Assembly (NCBI GenBank): GCA_001599975.1
Contig: BCIO01000001.1
Location: 3,466,151-3,530,150, forward strand
DNA length: 64,000 nucleotides
Origin: Cystobasidiopsis lactophilus
Taxonomy: Eukaryota > Basidiomycota > Agaricostilbomycetes > Agaricostilbales > Chionosphaeraceae
Reading direction: 5' to 3'
How positions within the stretch are numbered: the stretch's first letter is position 1; every line of letters begins with the position of its first letter. The notes beneath the pieces are model-generated. The model did no database searches and was not told the DNA's origin. It saw only the letters and a program-made list of their open reading frames with translations. The position numbers were made by a program, and so were the translations under genes. Shown in pieces: positions 45,470-56,086 of the stretch.

Positions 45470-46828
45470 TCACACCGTCTTGTACACAAGTTCGATGTTG
45501 CGCTCGGCGCAAGCTTGTTGCAAGCGCCGGACCTTGAGGTTGGTGGCGGCCAGAACTGATGCCACACGAAGACTTCGAAGACGAGGTACACCCTCGAACG
45601 TCTCCACAAGCTGGAACAGCGAAATCAAGGCTGTAGAAACGGCTTCGCGGGGTTGATTGACGTGAATGTTGACCGTAAGAGTCGAGAGCGACTGAAGAGA
45701 CAGGCGGTCCAGCTGGCAGGACTGCCATGCGATGAAGCCGGGCGAAGAAGAGGGTCTAGGGCTGAAAGAAGGCTTTGTCGTTAGGGGCGGAGTGGTGATT
45801 GTCAGAGTGAAGTGGCGAAGCGAATTCAATCGCGCAAGCTCTTGGTATCCGGAAAAGTTCGAGAAAGAAATAGGCGTTGTAGCGGTAACGATTAGCTGAA
45901 GCTCGAGACGAGTGGTGCCCACCGGGAGAGCGCCAATGAAAGCTGGCCAGCTGGCTCTCGGTGCCCAATTTGCCCAATTGCCATTGCCCCGCACGTTGAC
46001 ATGCAACTCTTCGCCATTCAACGCATCCCCCACACTTTCCAGAGAATGAAAGGACTCGTTTGCGGCTAGTATGATGTCGAGGTTGCGCAGGCTCATCTTG
46101 CCAGCTACGGCCCGCCATCTGCACGCGACGAAGGCATTGGGCCGGTCATGGAGGACTCCACCCAGTGAGAAGGCTGCGAGGCCCTGCCCATTGATGGATA
46201 CGCTCTTCAAAAGCTGGTGGCGGTCCAGAATGATTCGCTCGTTGCCCGGTTGGGCCATGCGGCGAGGAAGAAGCCAAGTGAACTGAGGAAGGAGATTCAA
46301 AGAATCGCTAATGATGAGGTGATGCAACAGAGAAGGAGGTGAAGAATCCAGAATCTGCGCAGCGATGCGAGCGCCAGTAGTTCGGAAGCTGAAGGTGACT
46401 TGAAGAAGCAGATGGTTCGGGAAACCCGGGCTGGCAAAGCTGATGTCGAGGTACTGCTTTACCAGGCCAACATGTGCTTCTGACCCAACCATAAAATCGA
46501 CATGCAGCTCTCGACAATGGGCCAAGGGTCCTTTGAGCGTCTGGAAACAGAGAGGAATGTCGAGTCGCAAGGATGTGCTCGAGAACAGGTCGACAGGAAT
46601 GGGGCTGTAGTGGCGAGGATCGTAGGTATGGCAGAGCAGGACGACGTGTCGCCATAAAAGCGGGTAAGCGACCTGTGCAAAGCGGCGAGAGGCTCGTTGG
46701 AAGCCGTCCATAATCGCCAACACAATCGGTCTGCTGTCTGCGTCGAAGCAGAACTTCAAACGAGGTGGCTCCACCACATAGCCGTAGCATTGTGACAGCA
46801 CATCATCTGGCAGCTGGACGACGCCCAT
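45470..46828 (-). CDS. F-box/LRR-like protein A
   Basis: A single-exon gene of 452 residues starting at ATG 46828. The N-terminus VQLPDDVLSQCYGYV, then FQRASRRFAQVAYPLLW, resembles a divergent F-box. The rest alternates hydrophobic strands and helices (LLKSVSINGQG, SLRNLDIILAANESF, LNSLRHFTLTITTPP, LRSLRVASVL) like an irregular leucine-rich repeat solenoid. Such proteins are usually substrate receptors of SCF ubiquitin ligases. It is the first of four related-looking genes between 45470 and 53826. No orthologue is recognised, and expansion of fast-evolving F-box genes is common in basidiomycetes. The stop is at 45470-45472. Confidence 0.72.
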   Translation of the reverse strand: MGVVQLPDDVLSQCYGYVVEPPRLKFCFDADSRPIVLAIMDGFQRASRRFAQVAYPLLWRHVVLLCHTYDPRHYSPIPVDLFSSTSLRLDIPLCFQTLKGPLAHCRELHVDFMVGSEAHVGLVKQYLDISFASPGFPNHLLLQVTFSFRTTGARIAAQILDSSPPSLLHHLIISDSLNLLPQFTWLLPRRMAQPGNERIILDRHQLLKSVSINGQGLAAFSLGGVLHDRPNAFVACRWRAVAGKMSLRNLDIILAANESFHSLESVGDALNGEELHVNVRGNGNWANWAPRASWPAFIGALPVGTTRLELQLIVTATTPISFSNFSGYQELARLNSLRHFTLTITTPPLTTKPSFSPRPSSSPGFIAWQSCQLDRLSLQSLSTLTVNIHVNQPREAVSTALISLFQLVETFEGVPRLRSLRVASVLAATNLKVRRLQQACAERNIELVYKTV

Positions 46829-47288
46829 GGTGCCAGTGAGACGCCTGTGAGGGAAGCACTCTCCGAGTGGCCAGCCGGGCCGTCTTGGCGGCAGCTGCGG
46901 GACAGCAATGGCTCAAGCGTTATATTTGACTAAAAGAAGTGCTTAGCTCACTTGCAGTCACAGACTGAGAAAGCCGGCGCCGCGGCGTGGCGAAAGAATG
47001 GACCCTTCAACTTGCCGTCGCTCAAACCAAGTTGCCAGTGGCGTCAAAGAGCCTACGACCCGCCAGGAAGCTTTTAATGAAGCTCAATGAAAGCCAGTGA
47101 AGAGACGTACAGCACTATGTAGACTGCAGGCTGAGCGCTGGAGGGCAACCAAGTGCCCACCGTGCTGAGCTCCGAGTCCGGAGAAGACACAAGCAAGTTC
47201 TGGTCGGCTGTGCCTTTGAATCCCATTCATGCACAAAACCTAACGCGCAACGACGAATGATGGGAACAGTCTTCTCAATCAAGCCCAG
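46829..47288. other. intergenic region between F-box genes A and B
   Basis: Separates two minus-strand genes; must hold the terminator of gene B and the promoter of gene A. No exon or repeat recognised. Confidence 0.5.
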
Positions 47289-48836
47289 CTAGTCCTCCAG
47301 TTCCTCGACGCTTGCGTTGAAGTCATCGTCCAAATCTTCCAGCTCGAGGGGACTGTGACGAGGCGAGCATCAGATGGAGGCGATAGGCGCGAGCATGCAA
47401 CGTCAGCCAGGAACCTACAGGGGATAGAACGCGACGCCACGAGCACCGCACAGCGTTGCCAAGCGGTCGCTGGTGGCCGTGTCGACAACGTTCGATTCGA
47501 GCCGGAGCTCCACCAGGTTGGGTAAAGCCCCTTCGGTGGCAAGAAGTGCAGACAGGGCCCTCCAGGTGTGTTCTCTATAGACCACTGCGGGCCCGAAATC
47601 CTCGGCGATGATTAGGGTCTTGATCTGTAGCTGGGCCAGTTTCTCCAGCTCCATCGGAGCAAATGTTTCAACGACGTCTTCAGCATCGATCGGGTTTGGC
47701 GGTGCTGTGACGGCTGAGTAATAGAGCTCCAAGCCTTGAAGTTGAGTAAAGCGCGCCAGACCTTCCCAGCCCTTGAAGCCTGAGAACCGGAACCCCGTTC
47801 CTACATCGGTGTCGTAGACGATTGATATCTCGAGGTGGGCCACCGCTGCAGGGAGAGCTGCGACGAAGGACGGCCACTCGACTCGCTGATCTTCTCTATC
47901 CATCATTTCGACTTCGGCCGTCTCGATTATTACCGTCAAAGAGTCTGAGAGCGGCGCATCACACAGGGCGACCAGCTTGTCGAACCGTTTGCCGCCAGTT
48001 GGACACAGCGGGTGGAAGTCTTGAAGTACCAGTTTTAGGTGCCCAAGAGCCCACTCCTGGCCTTGGCCATCCTCCTTGACCCACACCAACTCATCCGCGG
48101 GATCCAGCAAAGCGTAGTGCTTTCCGTTCACGACCTGGTCCGCCACGACAGAGGAGATCCTCGCGCAAAACAACCTCTCAAAGCGGTCCAGGTCCACGAC
48201 GATCTGTTGTCCTCCATCCGGCTCTTCGTCCCCATCGAAGTGAAGGTGTGTCAGGGCATTCGAATTGACACAGGGAAGCGCCAAAAGGGAGAGCGCCGTC
48301 GTCAAGGGCACATCGCGGAAACCCAAATGGAAGTCGAAGCCGTCGAAGTGAGGCCACTGGGGGTGCTGCATAAATGCGTCGACATAATCGGGCAAGTGAA
48401 CTGCTTGCTCCGAGTTGAGCCTTGCAACGACCATGTCGACTGACTTGACGTGCGAGAGCGGCCTGGCAAGCACATCCAGTCCATGGCGAATGTGGCTGAG
48501 CGCCTTGCGAACGGTTCTGGCCGACGCCCGATCGGAAGACGGTCCTTCAACCGATACGGCAATGCTGCACCACTGAACTGGGTAAAAGAGACGCAGGAAT
48601 AGGCGGCAGACGAGCAGAGGCTCGAAGTGGGACGTGAAAACTTCCAGGTCTTTGTGACCGGGTTGAGCTATTGTGAAGACCAGCATTGGCGCTGCATCGT
48701 CAGCGCAATGCTCCAGAATCATGGTCAAGACCTCGGGCGGGAGGTCGACCAGATTGACCCTCGAGTTCCCCGGGACTGGGCGCTCGAGTGACGCCGGCGC
48801 CGCGCTATCAGGCTGGTCGCAATAATGAAACGGCAT
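47289..48836 (-). CDS. F-box/LRR-like protein B
   Basis: Starts at ATG 48836 (MPFHYCDQPDSAAPASLERP). An F-box-like segment follows: NLVDLPPEVLTMILEHC ... HFEPLLVCRLFLRLFYPVQW. A solenoid of strand/helix repeats then runs to about residue 470, for example LTHLHFDGDEEP, LTVIIETAEVEM, LKTLII-type strands and LPNLVELRLESN. The long exon does not stop at its in-frame TAG: an intron with donor GTAGGT directly after FYP joins in phase to LPLELEDLDDDFNASVEELE, with TAG at 47289-47291. The acidic C-terminus matches fungal F-box proteins that end in Glu/Asp runs. About 490 residues. Role as SCF substrate receptor is inference. Confidence 0.7.
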
Positions 48837-49262
48837 TCCACCCAGAGTCTACGAGGGGCCTTACCATAGCGTCGCCAGCAGGAAGCGTAGGGTGGTGCCA
48901 AAGCTTGCTTGCCCAGTCCCAGAGCGATTTTGTGCGGGTGCTTCGAGTGCTCATGCGACGAGGGCGGTTGATGTGGTGTGCAAACAAAGCAAGGTGCCGA
49001 GAACCAAAGGCAGCAGCACTGCTCGTCCGGGTGCAAACGATGCTGCTGCTGCCGAGCCTCTTCTTCCAGCGCAGCGAGACCTCGCGCACTTTTGGGTCCC
49101 GAGGACGGCCGTGCAGACCCCTAGCGCCATTAACAACCCCGCAGAGGAGTCGGCAAGCTGTCGTCAACCGCCCTTCCCAGAAGAATAGCGCCACTGCCGA
49201 AGCGAGTTTCTCTCGGAGTCCAGACCAGCTCCCCTGCTGCTCCAGCCCAGCCAACAGCACCC
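48837..49262. other. divergent region and 5' untranslated region of CKB
   Basis: Between F-box gene B (minus) and the CK2 beta gene (plus). The frame leading into the CK2 beta start has a TAA at about 49132 and no ATG between this and 49263, so the stretch just before 49263 is best read as untranslated leader. Confidence 0.5.
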
Positions 49263-50527
49263 AGTGCGTGTTCTCCAAGACTTTGCTATGTGTCGACTGA
49301 GCTCATCAGCGGCTCTGTGATGTACAGTGGACGAGGAATATGTTTCGACTGGTGAGTTGGCGAGGTTTGCTCGAGGCACCCGAAGCTCACACGTTAACAC
49401 TGCAGGCTCAGAGTCCGAATACGCCAATTGTGCGGGTCTCTTTTGATGTACTAAAAGAGCTAGATCTCAAGCTTGGAGCTACAGCCTGGATTGCGTGGTT
49501 TCTCTCAACCAAGGGGAACGAATACTTCTGCGAGGTGCGCTTGTTGTGGATTCGTCTAGCTTGGGACACCAGCTGACGGTTGCTTGTCGTGCTCAGGTTG
49601 ACGAAGAGTACATCTTGGACCGCTTCAACCTGACCGGCTTGCAGGCCGAGGTCCACCACTATGCCCAAGCCCTCGACTTGATCACCGATAACGTCGGTGA
49701 GCCGTTTGCCACGTTGTCTTGGGCATCATCAGGGTACTTAGTCGTGCGATGTCTTCACAGAGGACGATATGAACGAGGATCTGCGAGAGACAATAGAGGG
49801 GTCGGCGCGGCATTTGTACGGTCTAATTCACGCGCGCTTCATCATCACTTCCCGTGGCCTGTCCAAGATGGTGCGTTCTGCTGTTCTTTGTCTTTGCAAA
49901 AGCATTCCAGCTAAAGACGACACCAACAGGTCGACAAATACAAAAAAGCTGACTTTGGGCGGTGTCCGCGCGTCTTGTGCTACTCCCAGCCTCTCCTTCC
50001 CGTCGGCCTGTCCGACATCGCCTATCAAAAAGCCGTCAAGCTCTACTGCCCGAGATGCGAGGACATCTACTCGCCCAAGTCGTCGCGCCACGCTGGCATG
50101 GACGGCGCTTACTTTGGGTCGACTTTCCCGCATATGCTCTTCATGGTGCACCCGCAAATGGTGCCCGTGAAGTCCATCCTCCCGGGCATGAGTAGTGGGT
50201 CGGCAGCTGGGGCCAGCGGGTCGGGCGGGAACGCAGGAGGTAATGGGGGATCGTCGTTGGGCAGCTCGGTCGTGGGACTCGGGGCAGCAGGCGGCGGCGG
50301 AGCCCAGACAGGCGGCCCGTCAGCAGCGCTCAAGGCCGAGCGCTATCGACCGAGGGTTTTTGGCTTCATGCTCCATGAGACTGCGCAGCTTCAGCGGTGG
50401 CAGGAAGCCACTCGAGACAAGGTGAGGGTTCATTGCTCTTCTTTCTTACCGCCCGGCGTATCTGAAACTCGATATCTAGCAAATCGCCAAACTGGAAGGC
50501 GTCCTGGATTCCGTCGCAGTCGATTAA
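49263..50527 (+). CDS. CKB1: casein kinase 2 regulatory (beta) subunit
   Basis: Regulatory subunit of protein kinase CK2, a nuclear and cytoplasmic tetramer. After splicing the protein reads [20 protein letters not shown], then [72 protein letters not shown] and YFGSTFPHM; the four Cys of the dimerising zinc finger are all present. The start codon seems to be split: A at 49263, intron 49264-49327, TG at 49328. Further introns are 49352-49405 and 49433-49483 or close to it, then two in the middle and one before the last exon [15 protein letters not shown], stop TAA 50525-50527. A Gly/Ser/Ala-rich insert (about 50188-50330) lies between the VKSIL strand and [13 protein letters not shown]. Which of two beta isoforms this is cannot be told; the symbol is nominal. 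Confidence 0.9.
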
Positions 50528-50920
50528 TGCCACCTGCCGCATTTTATTCCCCCAAAGCTGTCGGTCCTTCGTGTCTGTAGCGGCCGCCCACTCTGCTTCG
50601 TCTCCTTCAACCCGTGTACTATCTTCTAGCCAAGGCGCTTTGCCCAGATCAGCGCCTCGCCTCTCGCTCCGAAGGCGCTTCTAATAGCCCTTTTAATCTG
50701 TCCTCCTTTTGCATTGTGAAATTCGCGCTGCGCAAGCGGCTTGCTTCCATCGATTGCGTATGGCAGTGTGACATGGCACGTTCTTGAAGCGGACCACTTC
50801 TCGTCGATTCGCCACTGCTGCCACCAAACTCGGTTTCCAAACCTGTGCTCGTTCGGCCACCCTCAGCCCTTCTGACCGCGCCTTGCTTCGTGACCTAGGA
50901 TCGAACGTTACCCTTCTACA
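50528..50920. other. intergenic region
   Basis: Between CKB and F-box gene C. No exon, repeat or RNA gene recognised; a minus-strand frame here has no protein-like features. Confidence 0.5.
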
Positions 50921-52245
50921 ATGCCGCGCCTCCAGGACCTGCCCTTTGACTGTTTGGCGTTGATTTTCGATGAAGGCAAGCTCGAAGCACCCCTATCAAA
51001 CCTTTTACCTTTCCAAGCTGAAACCTCTTTGCTATAGTCTTCAGTGCTACCCGTGAAGATTTACGAACTGTCAAAGGATTCGATATAGCCGCACCTCGCG
51101 AAATATCGCCCGAAGGTTTCTTGCCTTCAGAGACCTGCCCTGGTCGAGCCCACGTCGCCTGGGTGGCGGCCATCTCCTCTCTCGCCTCCAAACTTCGCCA
51201 ACCTGCCCTCGAAGCGGGGCTGAAGATTGTGTTTGTAGCTCTACGGCTTCCCACCCACGCTGATCGAGCGCCGACTTCGTTTTTGGTCGAAGAAACGCGC
51301 GGCTACATCGAGTATCTGCGCGGCAAGACGAGCTATGTCGACAAGCTGGAGCTCTTGTGGGATGTGAATTGGAACAACGACCGGGAAGTGCACCAGGCAT
51401 TAGGAATTCTCCAGCCTGAAGCCTTCAAGGCTGTCCATTTCTTCGTCTATCGCTACAGCAACATTGGTTTCTACCATGTGCCTTGGCCGATGGGACTCAG
51501 CTTGATGAACATCACCGATTTGACTGTCTGCTCAAATGGCGATGGCGAAACTCGCAGGGAATGGTTCCGTGAATACCGCATGGGGGAGCTGATGGTTCTA
51601 GCGAACGGCAGCCTGAAGCGGTTGACCATAAATGGATGGACCTCAGCGGGAGCAGACTGTGATGTTCCTCCGCTTGGCAACCTCAAGAGCTTGACAGTAG
51701 GAGATTCCAGGTGGCTCCAAAGTCTCAGCGGCAAAATGCCGCAACTCACCGAGTGCTCTCTTATGCGTGCATATCCGTCAGAGATGATCTCTCTACCTGC
51801 GACGCTTTCTTCTCTAACAGTCATCCCTTTCGAACCTCTCGAACTCGGCCGCTTTCAGCTTGCGCACCTTCATTTGCAGTTGGACGGCCGTCTCAGTGCA
51901 AGTATGACGGAACATCTTGTTCGCCTTCCTACTACGTTAGTCAAACTCGAGCTTTCGGCGACGTACGAACTGCCACCGAGAAGTGGACCTGCCCTGGTCG
52001 AGTATCTCTCTGGCGATTTGTCGCGCCACCTGCACTCTCTCCACCTGCTTTCCCGTTCTTTGACGAGACGAGACGCACAAATAATTACGGCGGACGACGA
52101 TCAGGCTATTTGTGCAGCTGCGTCGACCCGAGGGATCCAGTACAAGTTCGAGAAGCGACGCCCTGTCCAGCAAGCGCGGCAATCGCGGGCCTTTGAAGCC
52201 TGTCTCCGGCACCTGACCATACCGACACTGCCTTTTAGGTATTGA
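50921..52245 (+). CDS. F-box-like protein C (tandem paralogue of D)
   Basis: Exon 1, 50921-50975, encodes MPRLQDLPFDCLALIFDE, a short F-box-like start. An intron with a GC donor (50976-51037) joins in phase to VFSATREDLRTVKGFD. The rest is one exon to TGA 52243-52245, about 420 residues in all. The protein is nearly collinear with gene D, sharing RAHVAWVAAISSLAS with D's RSHVAWVTRISGLAS, a LELLWDVNWN strand and an LQPEAFKAVHFFVY strand. Repeated short strands (LTDLTVC, LKRLTINGWTS, LKSLTVGDSRWLQ) suggest a leucine-rich solenoid. No GT donor is available near the exon 1 end, so the GC-AG intron is needed. Probable SCF substrate receptor by inference; exact function unknown. Confidence 0.7.
50976..51037 (+). 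other. GC-AG intron of F-box-like gene C
   Basis: Sequence GAAG|GCAAGC at the donor and CTATAG at the acceptor, 62 bases. GC donors with AG before and AAG after are the known minor class of U2 introns. The join is phase 1 and gives Glu-Val at the junction. The same position and donor occur in paralogue D. Confidence 0.65.
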
Positions 52246-52489
52246 GGTGGGTATTACATCGAGGAAACAGGGGCTCGATGAACTATCACTGTCCAGTTAA
52301 CGCTCGGGCCCTCTTTGCCAAGTCGCTATGCCTCTTGCTCTCCTACAACCACAAAAGCACCAGTGCTCTGGTCCTGCTACAGCTATTGGCACTGGAAACT
52401 GCCTTTGATCGCACAACACCGAGCCAATATCATTTTGCCGTCAAGTCGACCTCAATTCGCATTTGATGTCGGCCGTCTCCCTGGACTCA

Positions 52490-53826
52490 ATGCCACGTTT
52501 TCAAGCCCTACCTTTCGACGTGCTTGACCAGGTCTTCGAAGAAGGCAAGTGGAATAAGGTGCAGCTGTCCGAATGCCCAAGTTGACCGTCGCCGCAGTCT
52601 TTTCTGAAGACCAGAGCGATTTGCGCACCGTCCGAGGGTTCGACCGCACCGACAATGGAGAAGTTCGCTTCTTACCTGAAGACTCGGAAGATATTGCTGG
52701 GCGAAGCCACGTTGCTTGGGTCACAAGGATATCGGGACTGGCCTCAGGTCTTCGAGCCCCCGTCTTGGTGAATGGCTTGCGGACAGTGGTAGCCACCTTT
52801 GGCCAGCTCCAGCACAGTGGTGGAAAGTCCGGCCGAGATATGCAGTATCTCTCCTACCTGGCGAAGTCTTTTTTGCTGATTGGCATGGTGGAATTGGTCT
52901 GGGATGTGAGATTCAACTCGGGCGAAGCGGCGCAGGCCTGGTTGGCAGAGTTGAAGCCAGATCGGTTCAAGAGCGTCCATTTGATTGTGCATGGGATTCG
53001 GTTGGACGGGCAACACATCGCACCATGGCCCACCGCCTTGACCGACATCCGAGTCAGGAGGCTCACCATTCACGAAGGAGACTATCATCTTCCCTGGGAC
53101 GGCCTCACGCAGTTGCGCCTCACGGACCTTCGGTCTTGCGCAAAGGCTGAGTTCGATCTGTTGCTCCGAGCCTCCCCAAATCGCCTTCGCCTACACACAG
53201 CTCCGTCAGCCATATTACAGCACGTCGCTCATATCCACCTGTCCGACAGCATGTGGCTTCCACATCTGGCCGACAAACTAGCCGGCTTGCGATCCTGCCA
53301 CATCACCGTACTGGCCCACTTCGTACATCTTGCTCTTCTTCCACGCTCGGTCTCCAGCCTTGTCCTCCACTGGACTTCTTTTTCTCTCTTGTCTTCATCT
53401 ACGACAGCTGAAAAAGCGTCGCGAGTGGCCAACATTCGGCTTTCAGCTGATCCCGAGATAACGCTCCCGACTGCGCTGGACTTGTCAGGCGAGACCCTGC
53501 GCAATCTCGACCTCAAATTGGCCGTCAAGATTGAAAATGAGTTCTTGGACGTTTTTGGGGCCTGGCTGTCCGGTTTCACCATTCCGCCCCTTTCCCAGTC
53601 CCTCGGACAACTCGCTTCGCCCGCTCGAGATTCTTCCCTGGCACCTCCAGCGAGCCATGGATCACAATGGACGTCGGTATCTTCCGGGCCCATGCAGATT
53701 CGCACTTTCGAGACGGACCGGGTTTCTTGCAGCCTGGACTTGCGGTCACGGGCTGGCATGGGCGCTAAGCAAATGGAGGAGCTCGCCTTTGAGAAGTGCA
53801 TGAGCTACATCACCTTGGGTGCATAG
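52490..53826 (+). CDS. F-box-like protein D (tandem paralogue of C)
   Basis: Exon 1, 52490-52544, encodes MPRFQALPFDVLDQVFEE. After a GC-AG intron (52545-52597) the protein continues VFSEDQSDLRTVRGFDRTD, RSHVAWVTRISGLASGLRAP, MVELVWDVRFNSGE, LKPDRFKSVHLIVHG and on to TAG 53824-53826. About 427 residues, same length and order as C, with which it shares the intron position and phase. Short LRR-like strands recur (LTDIRVRRLTIHEGD, LTQLRLTDLRS, LRNLDLKLAVKIEN). The two genes are 244 bases apart, in the same orientation, and clearly arose by tandem duplication followed by strong divergence. Function inferred only from the F-box-like start. Confidence 0.7.
52545..52597 (+). other. GC-AG intron of F-box-like gene D
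   Basis: Donor GAAG|GCAAGT (the consensus for GC-AG introns), acceptor CCGCAG, 53 bases. A GT inside the intron (about 52559) would give the wrong phase. Position and phase equal those in gene C. Confidence 0.68.
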
Positions 53827-54508
53827 TCTTCCTCCGCTGCTACGTGACATATGCAAGGCCTGACCCCTCGTTGATCCAGGACTATCTTGATTTACAACCC
53901 AATTGTGCGCCTTCAACTTGGGAGCGCCAGCACCAAAACAGTGAGACGAGCTCTACGGGAGGCACCTGCATTCGCCGAACTCGCTTGTCTGTCTTTCAAC
54001 TTTACCGTCAGTCCAGCCCTGAAGCTGGGCTCTTGAAAAGGCGGAATGGGTTCGGTGGCACATGCACGCTGTAGACACTTCTTATTTCGAAGTGTTGCTT
54101 CAGGCCTTTTCCTTTACGTTAGCGAACTACGGTGTATGACTCTGCTCGCTTTCAGCCCCAACTCTTTCTTGTGGGGCGGGGTGGCAAATGGGTCGCGGCC
54201 TGGAGGCTCGTGAAATGCCCAAGGCCGGCTTTGGTCGCTCTTGCTCCCGTTCTGCCACCTTGTCGCCCAGCTCGCTTCACTGCTTTCGATAAGAAAGGCC
54301 TGTTAAAGAATGCTGTACTGAATTCCTGCCCGCCAAGCTCTCTTCACGTCGCCCGCGACTTCTTGTCGGGCCGCTCCCGAAACACGGGCGCCATCCTCGC
54401 CAGAGCGGCGGCAAAGCGGCGCTACTCCCTGAAGCTTGGGTCATTTGCATGCTTATGAAGACTTGACGGCCGAGCAAGGGTAGAGACCTGCTAGAAATCG
54501 CAAGCGCC
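53827..54508. other. intergenic region
   Basis: About 680 bases. Two plus-strand frames (53796-54074 and 54132-54458) have no domain features, poor codon character and no F-box resemblance. No remnant of a fifth F-box gene seen. Confidence 0.5.
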
Positions 54509-55606
54509 ATGGCCCACCAGGATGCGCACCTCCAAGAGCGTTCTTCAAGTCTACCTTCATTTGCGAGCGGCACCAGCAAGTCAAGCATTCTCCCCGCCTC
54601 TGCTAGCACCTCCACCTCCGCTCTTTCCGAGGTCACCTACGACGATTCAAAGCGTCTAGAAGTAGCCACGGCAGCGATTCGCCTAGCCAAGCTGGATCGA
54701 CCTTCCGCAGAGTATCTTTACGTGACAATGCCCAGAGGGTTTGGCGACTTCTCGGACGACTTGAAGCTCAAGAGGGTCGGGGAAATCACGGGAGGGACAG
54801 TGACGGTGGCAAGCTACGATGGCGCAGTTGAAGTGAAATGGGCTCTCCACAGTGCGCATGAGGCAGTCAGAGTGGGCATGGGCGACGCTATTTTCGACCA
54901 GGTTAAGATGGACTTGGGATGGGCTATACGCGATGAGTTACGACTCAAAGGGAGTGCCGGTGAGTGAAGTCTTCGTGCTCGCTTTTTTCCTTTGCTTTAT
55001 TCTTTCCTGATGTATGTGTCGCAAAGAGATACAATGCTCGGCCGGTGGAAATCGAAAACAGCCAGACTGGGGCGTCGGCTCGACTATCGTCGAATCTGGC
55101 GACTACCCTACTGTCGCCATCGAATCCGCGAATAGTGACAACAAAACAAAATTGATCAGAGATATTCGGTTCATCTTGGAAGGACAACTCTCCGCTACGG
55201 AGGTAAGAGCACCGCGGTCCCTATATAAATCAACCCAGCGCTGATGGGGCAACAGGTGAATATAGTGATAGAAGTGCTCATCGACCCGCATCCACTAGAT
55301 CCAGACATTTCGCCCCAGTTGACGATCTCCACCTGGTCTCATCGCGTCCAGAACGAAAGGAGCCGCATTCAATGGCAAGCCCAGTGCGATTTGACAACGA
55401 CATGGAACTACCCCGGCGTCGGTCAAGCGGACACCTCCACCCCAATCCTCTCGTTTCCTTACGTCAAGCTTTTTCGCGACTCGATAGTACCTCAAGGCTT
55501 CCAGCCTCCTGACAGTTTCGTGCTCGACCAAGAGGATTTCAAAAGATGTCTGCGACAAGTCGCGAATTGCTGGCGCAGGCAGCGAGGTCTCCCAGTGGAT
55601 CCTTAG
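54509..55606 (+). CDS. unknown conserved-looking protein
   Basis: Three exons in phase. The first, 54509-54959, gives MAHQDAHLQERSSSLPSFAS and a folded segment (RLEVATAAIRLAKLDRPSAE, TVTVASYDGAVEVKWALHSA). After an intron ending at about 55027, the second gives EIQCSAGGNRKQPDWGVGST and DIRFILEGQLSATE. The third, from VNIVIEVLIDPHPLDPDISP, ends at TAG 55604-55606 with FVLDQEDFKRCLRQVANCWR. The alternating strands with Asp/Glu (DIRFILEGQL, NIVIEVLID) recall a restriction-endonuclease-like fold seen in many fungal unknowns, but I see no firm catalytic motif. The protein is about 320 residues. Not recognised. Confidence 0.6.
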
Positions 55607-56086
55607 AGTGGTACGAACAATCCTGGTCCGTCTTCCATGTTTGCGGCTAGGGCTCTTCACACCTTCCCCTGCACATTGACGGAGGCTGGGGATTTGGCTT
55701 CTTCGTATTGCACTCTAGCTAGCCTTGTAACACGGTGTCCTGCTCTTGAAGCCATTCTGCCTAACAGATCTGGTATACTCAATTGCACTAGTCAACGACT
55801 TCCCGCCCTTGCCTGCATTCAAGCTAAGCATGAAGCGATGAAACCTCTTCGGTCGCTTTCTGGAGGGGAGCTTCGCTTGCGCACTCCACTTGCACACGAC
55901 TAGTTCACGTTGACATCAACGACAGGACGTTGACAAAAGCACGCGCACAGATCGTTGGCTGATCATCGTGTTTGAGCTTGGAGGGCAGATCGGTCCACAG
56001 GACGCGTTTGGGCAAGGTTGCTCTTCAACCGTGTGCGCCCCGCTGCCTTGCTCGCCGCCCGTCTAGGTCAACAACGACAAACGCAC
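55607..56086. other. intergenic region
   Basis: Between the unknown gene and the RhoGAP gene. The frame of the RhoGAP start is open a little further upstream (to about 56018) but has no ATG there. No repeat or RNA gene recognised. Confidence 0.5.

Noticed and set aside
53796-54458. Two plus-strand frames after F-box-like gene D as a fifth family member
   Set aside because: No shared motifs with genes C or D, no F-box-like start and poor composition.
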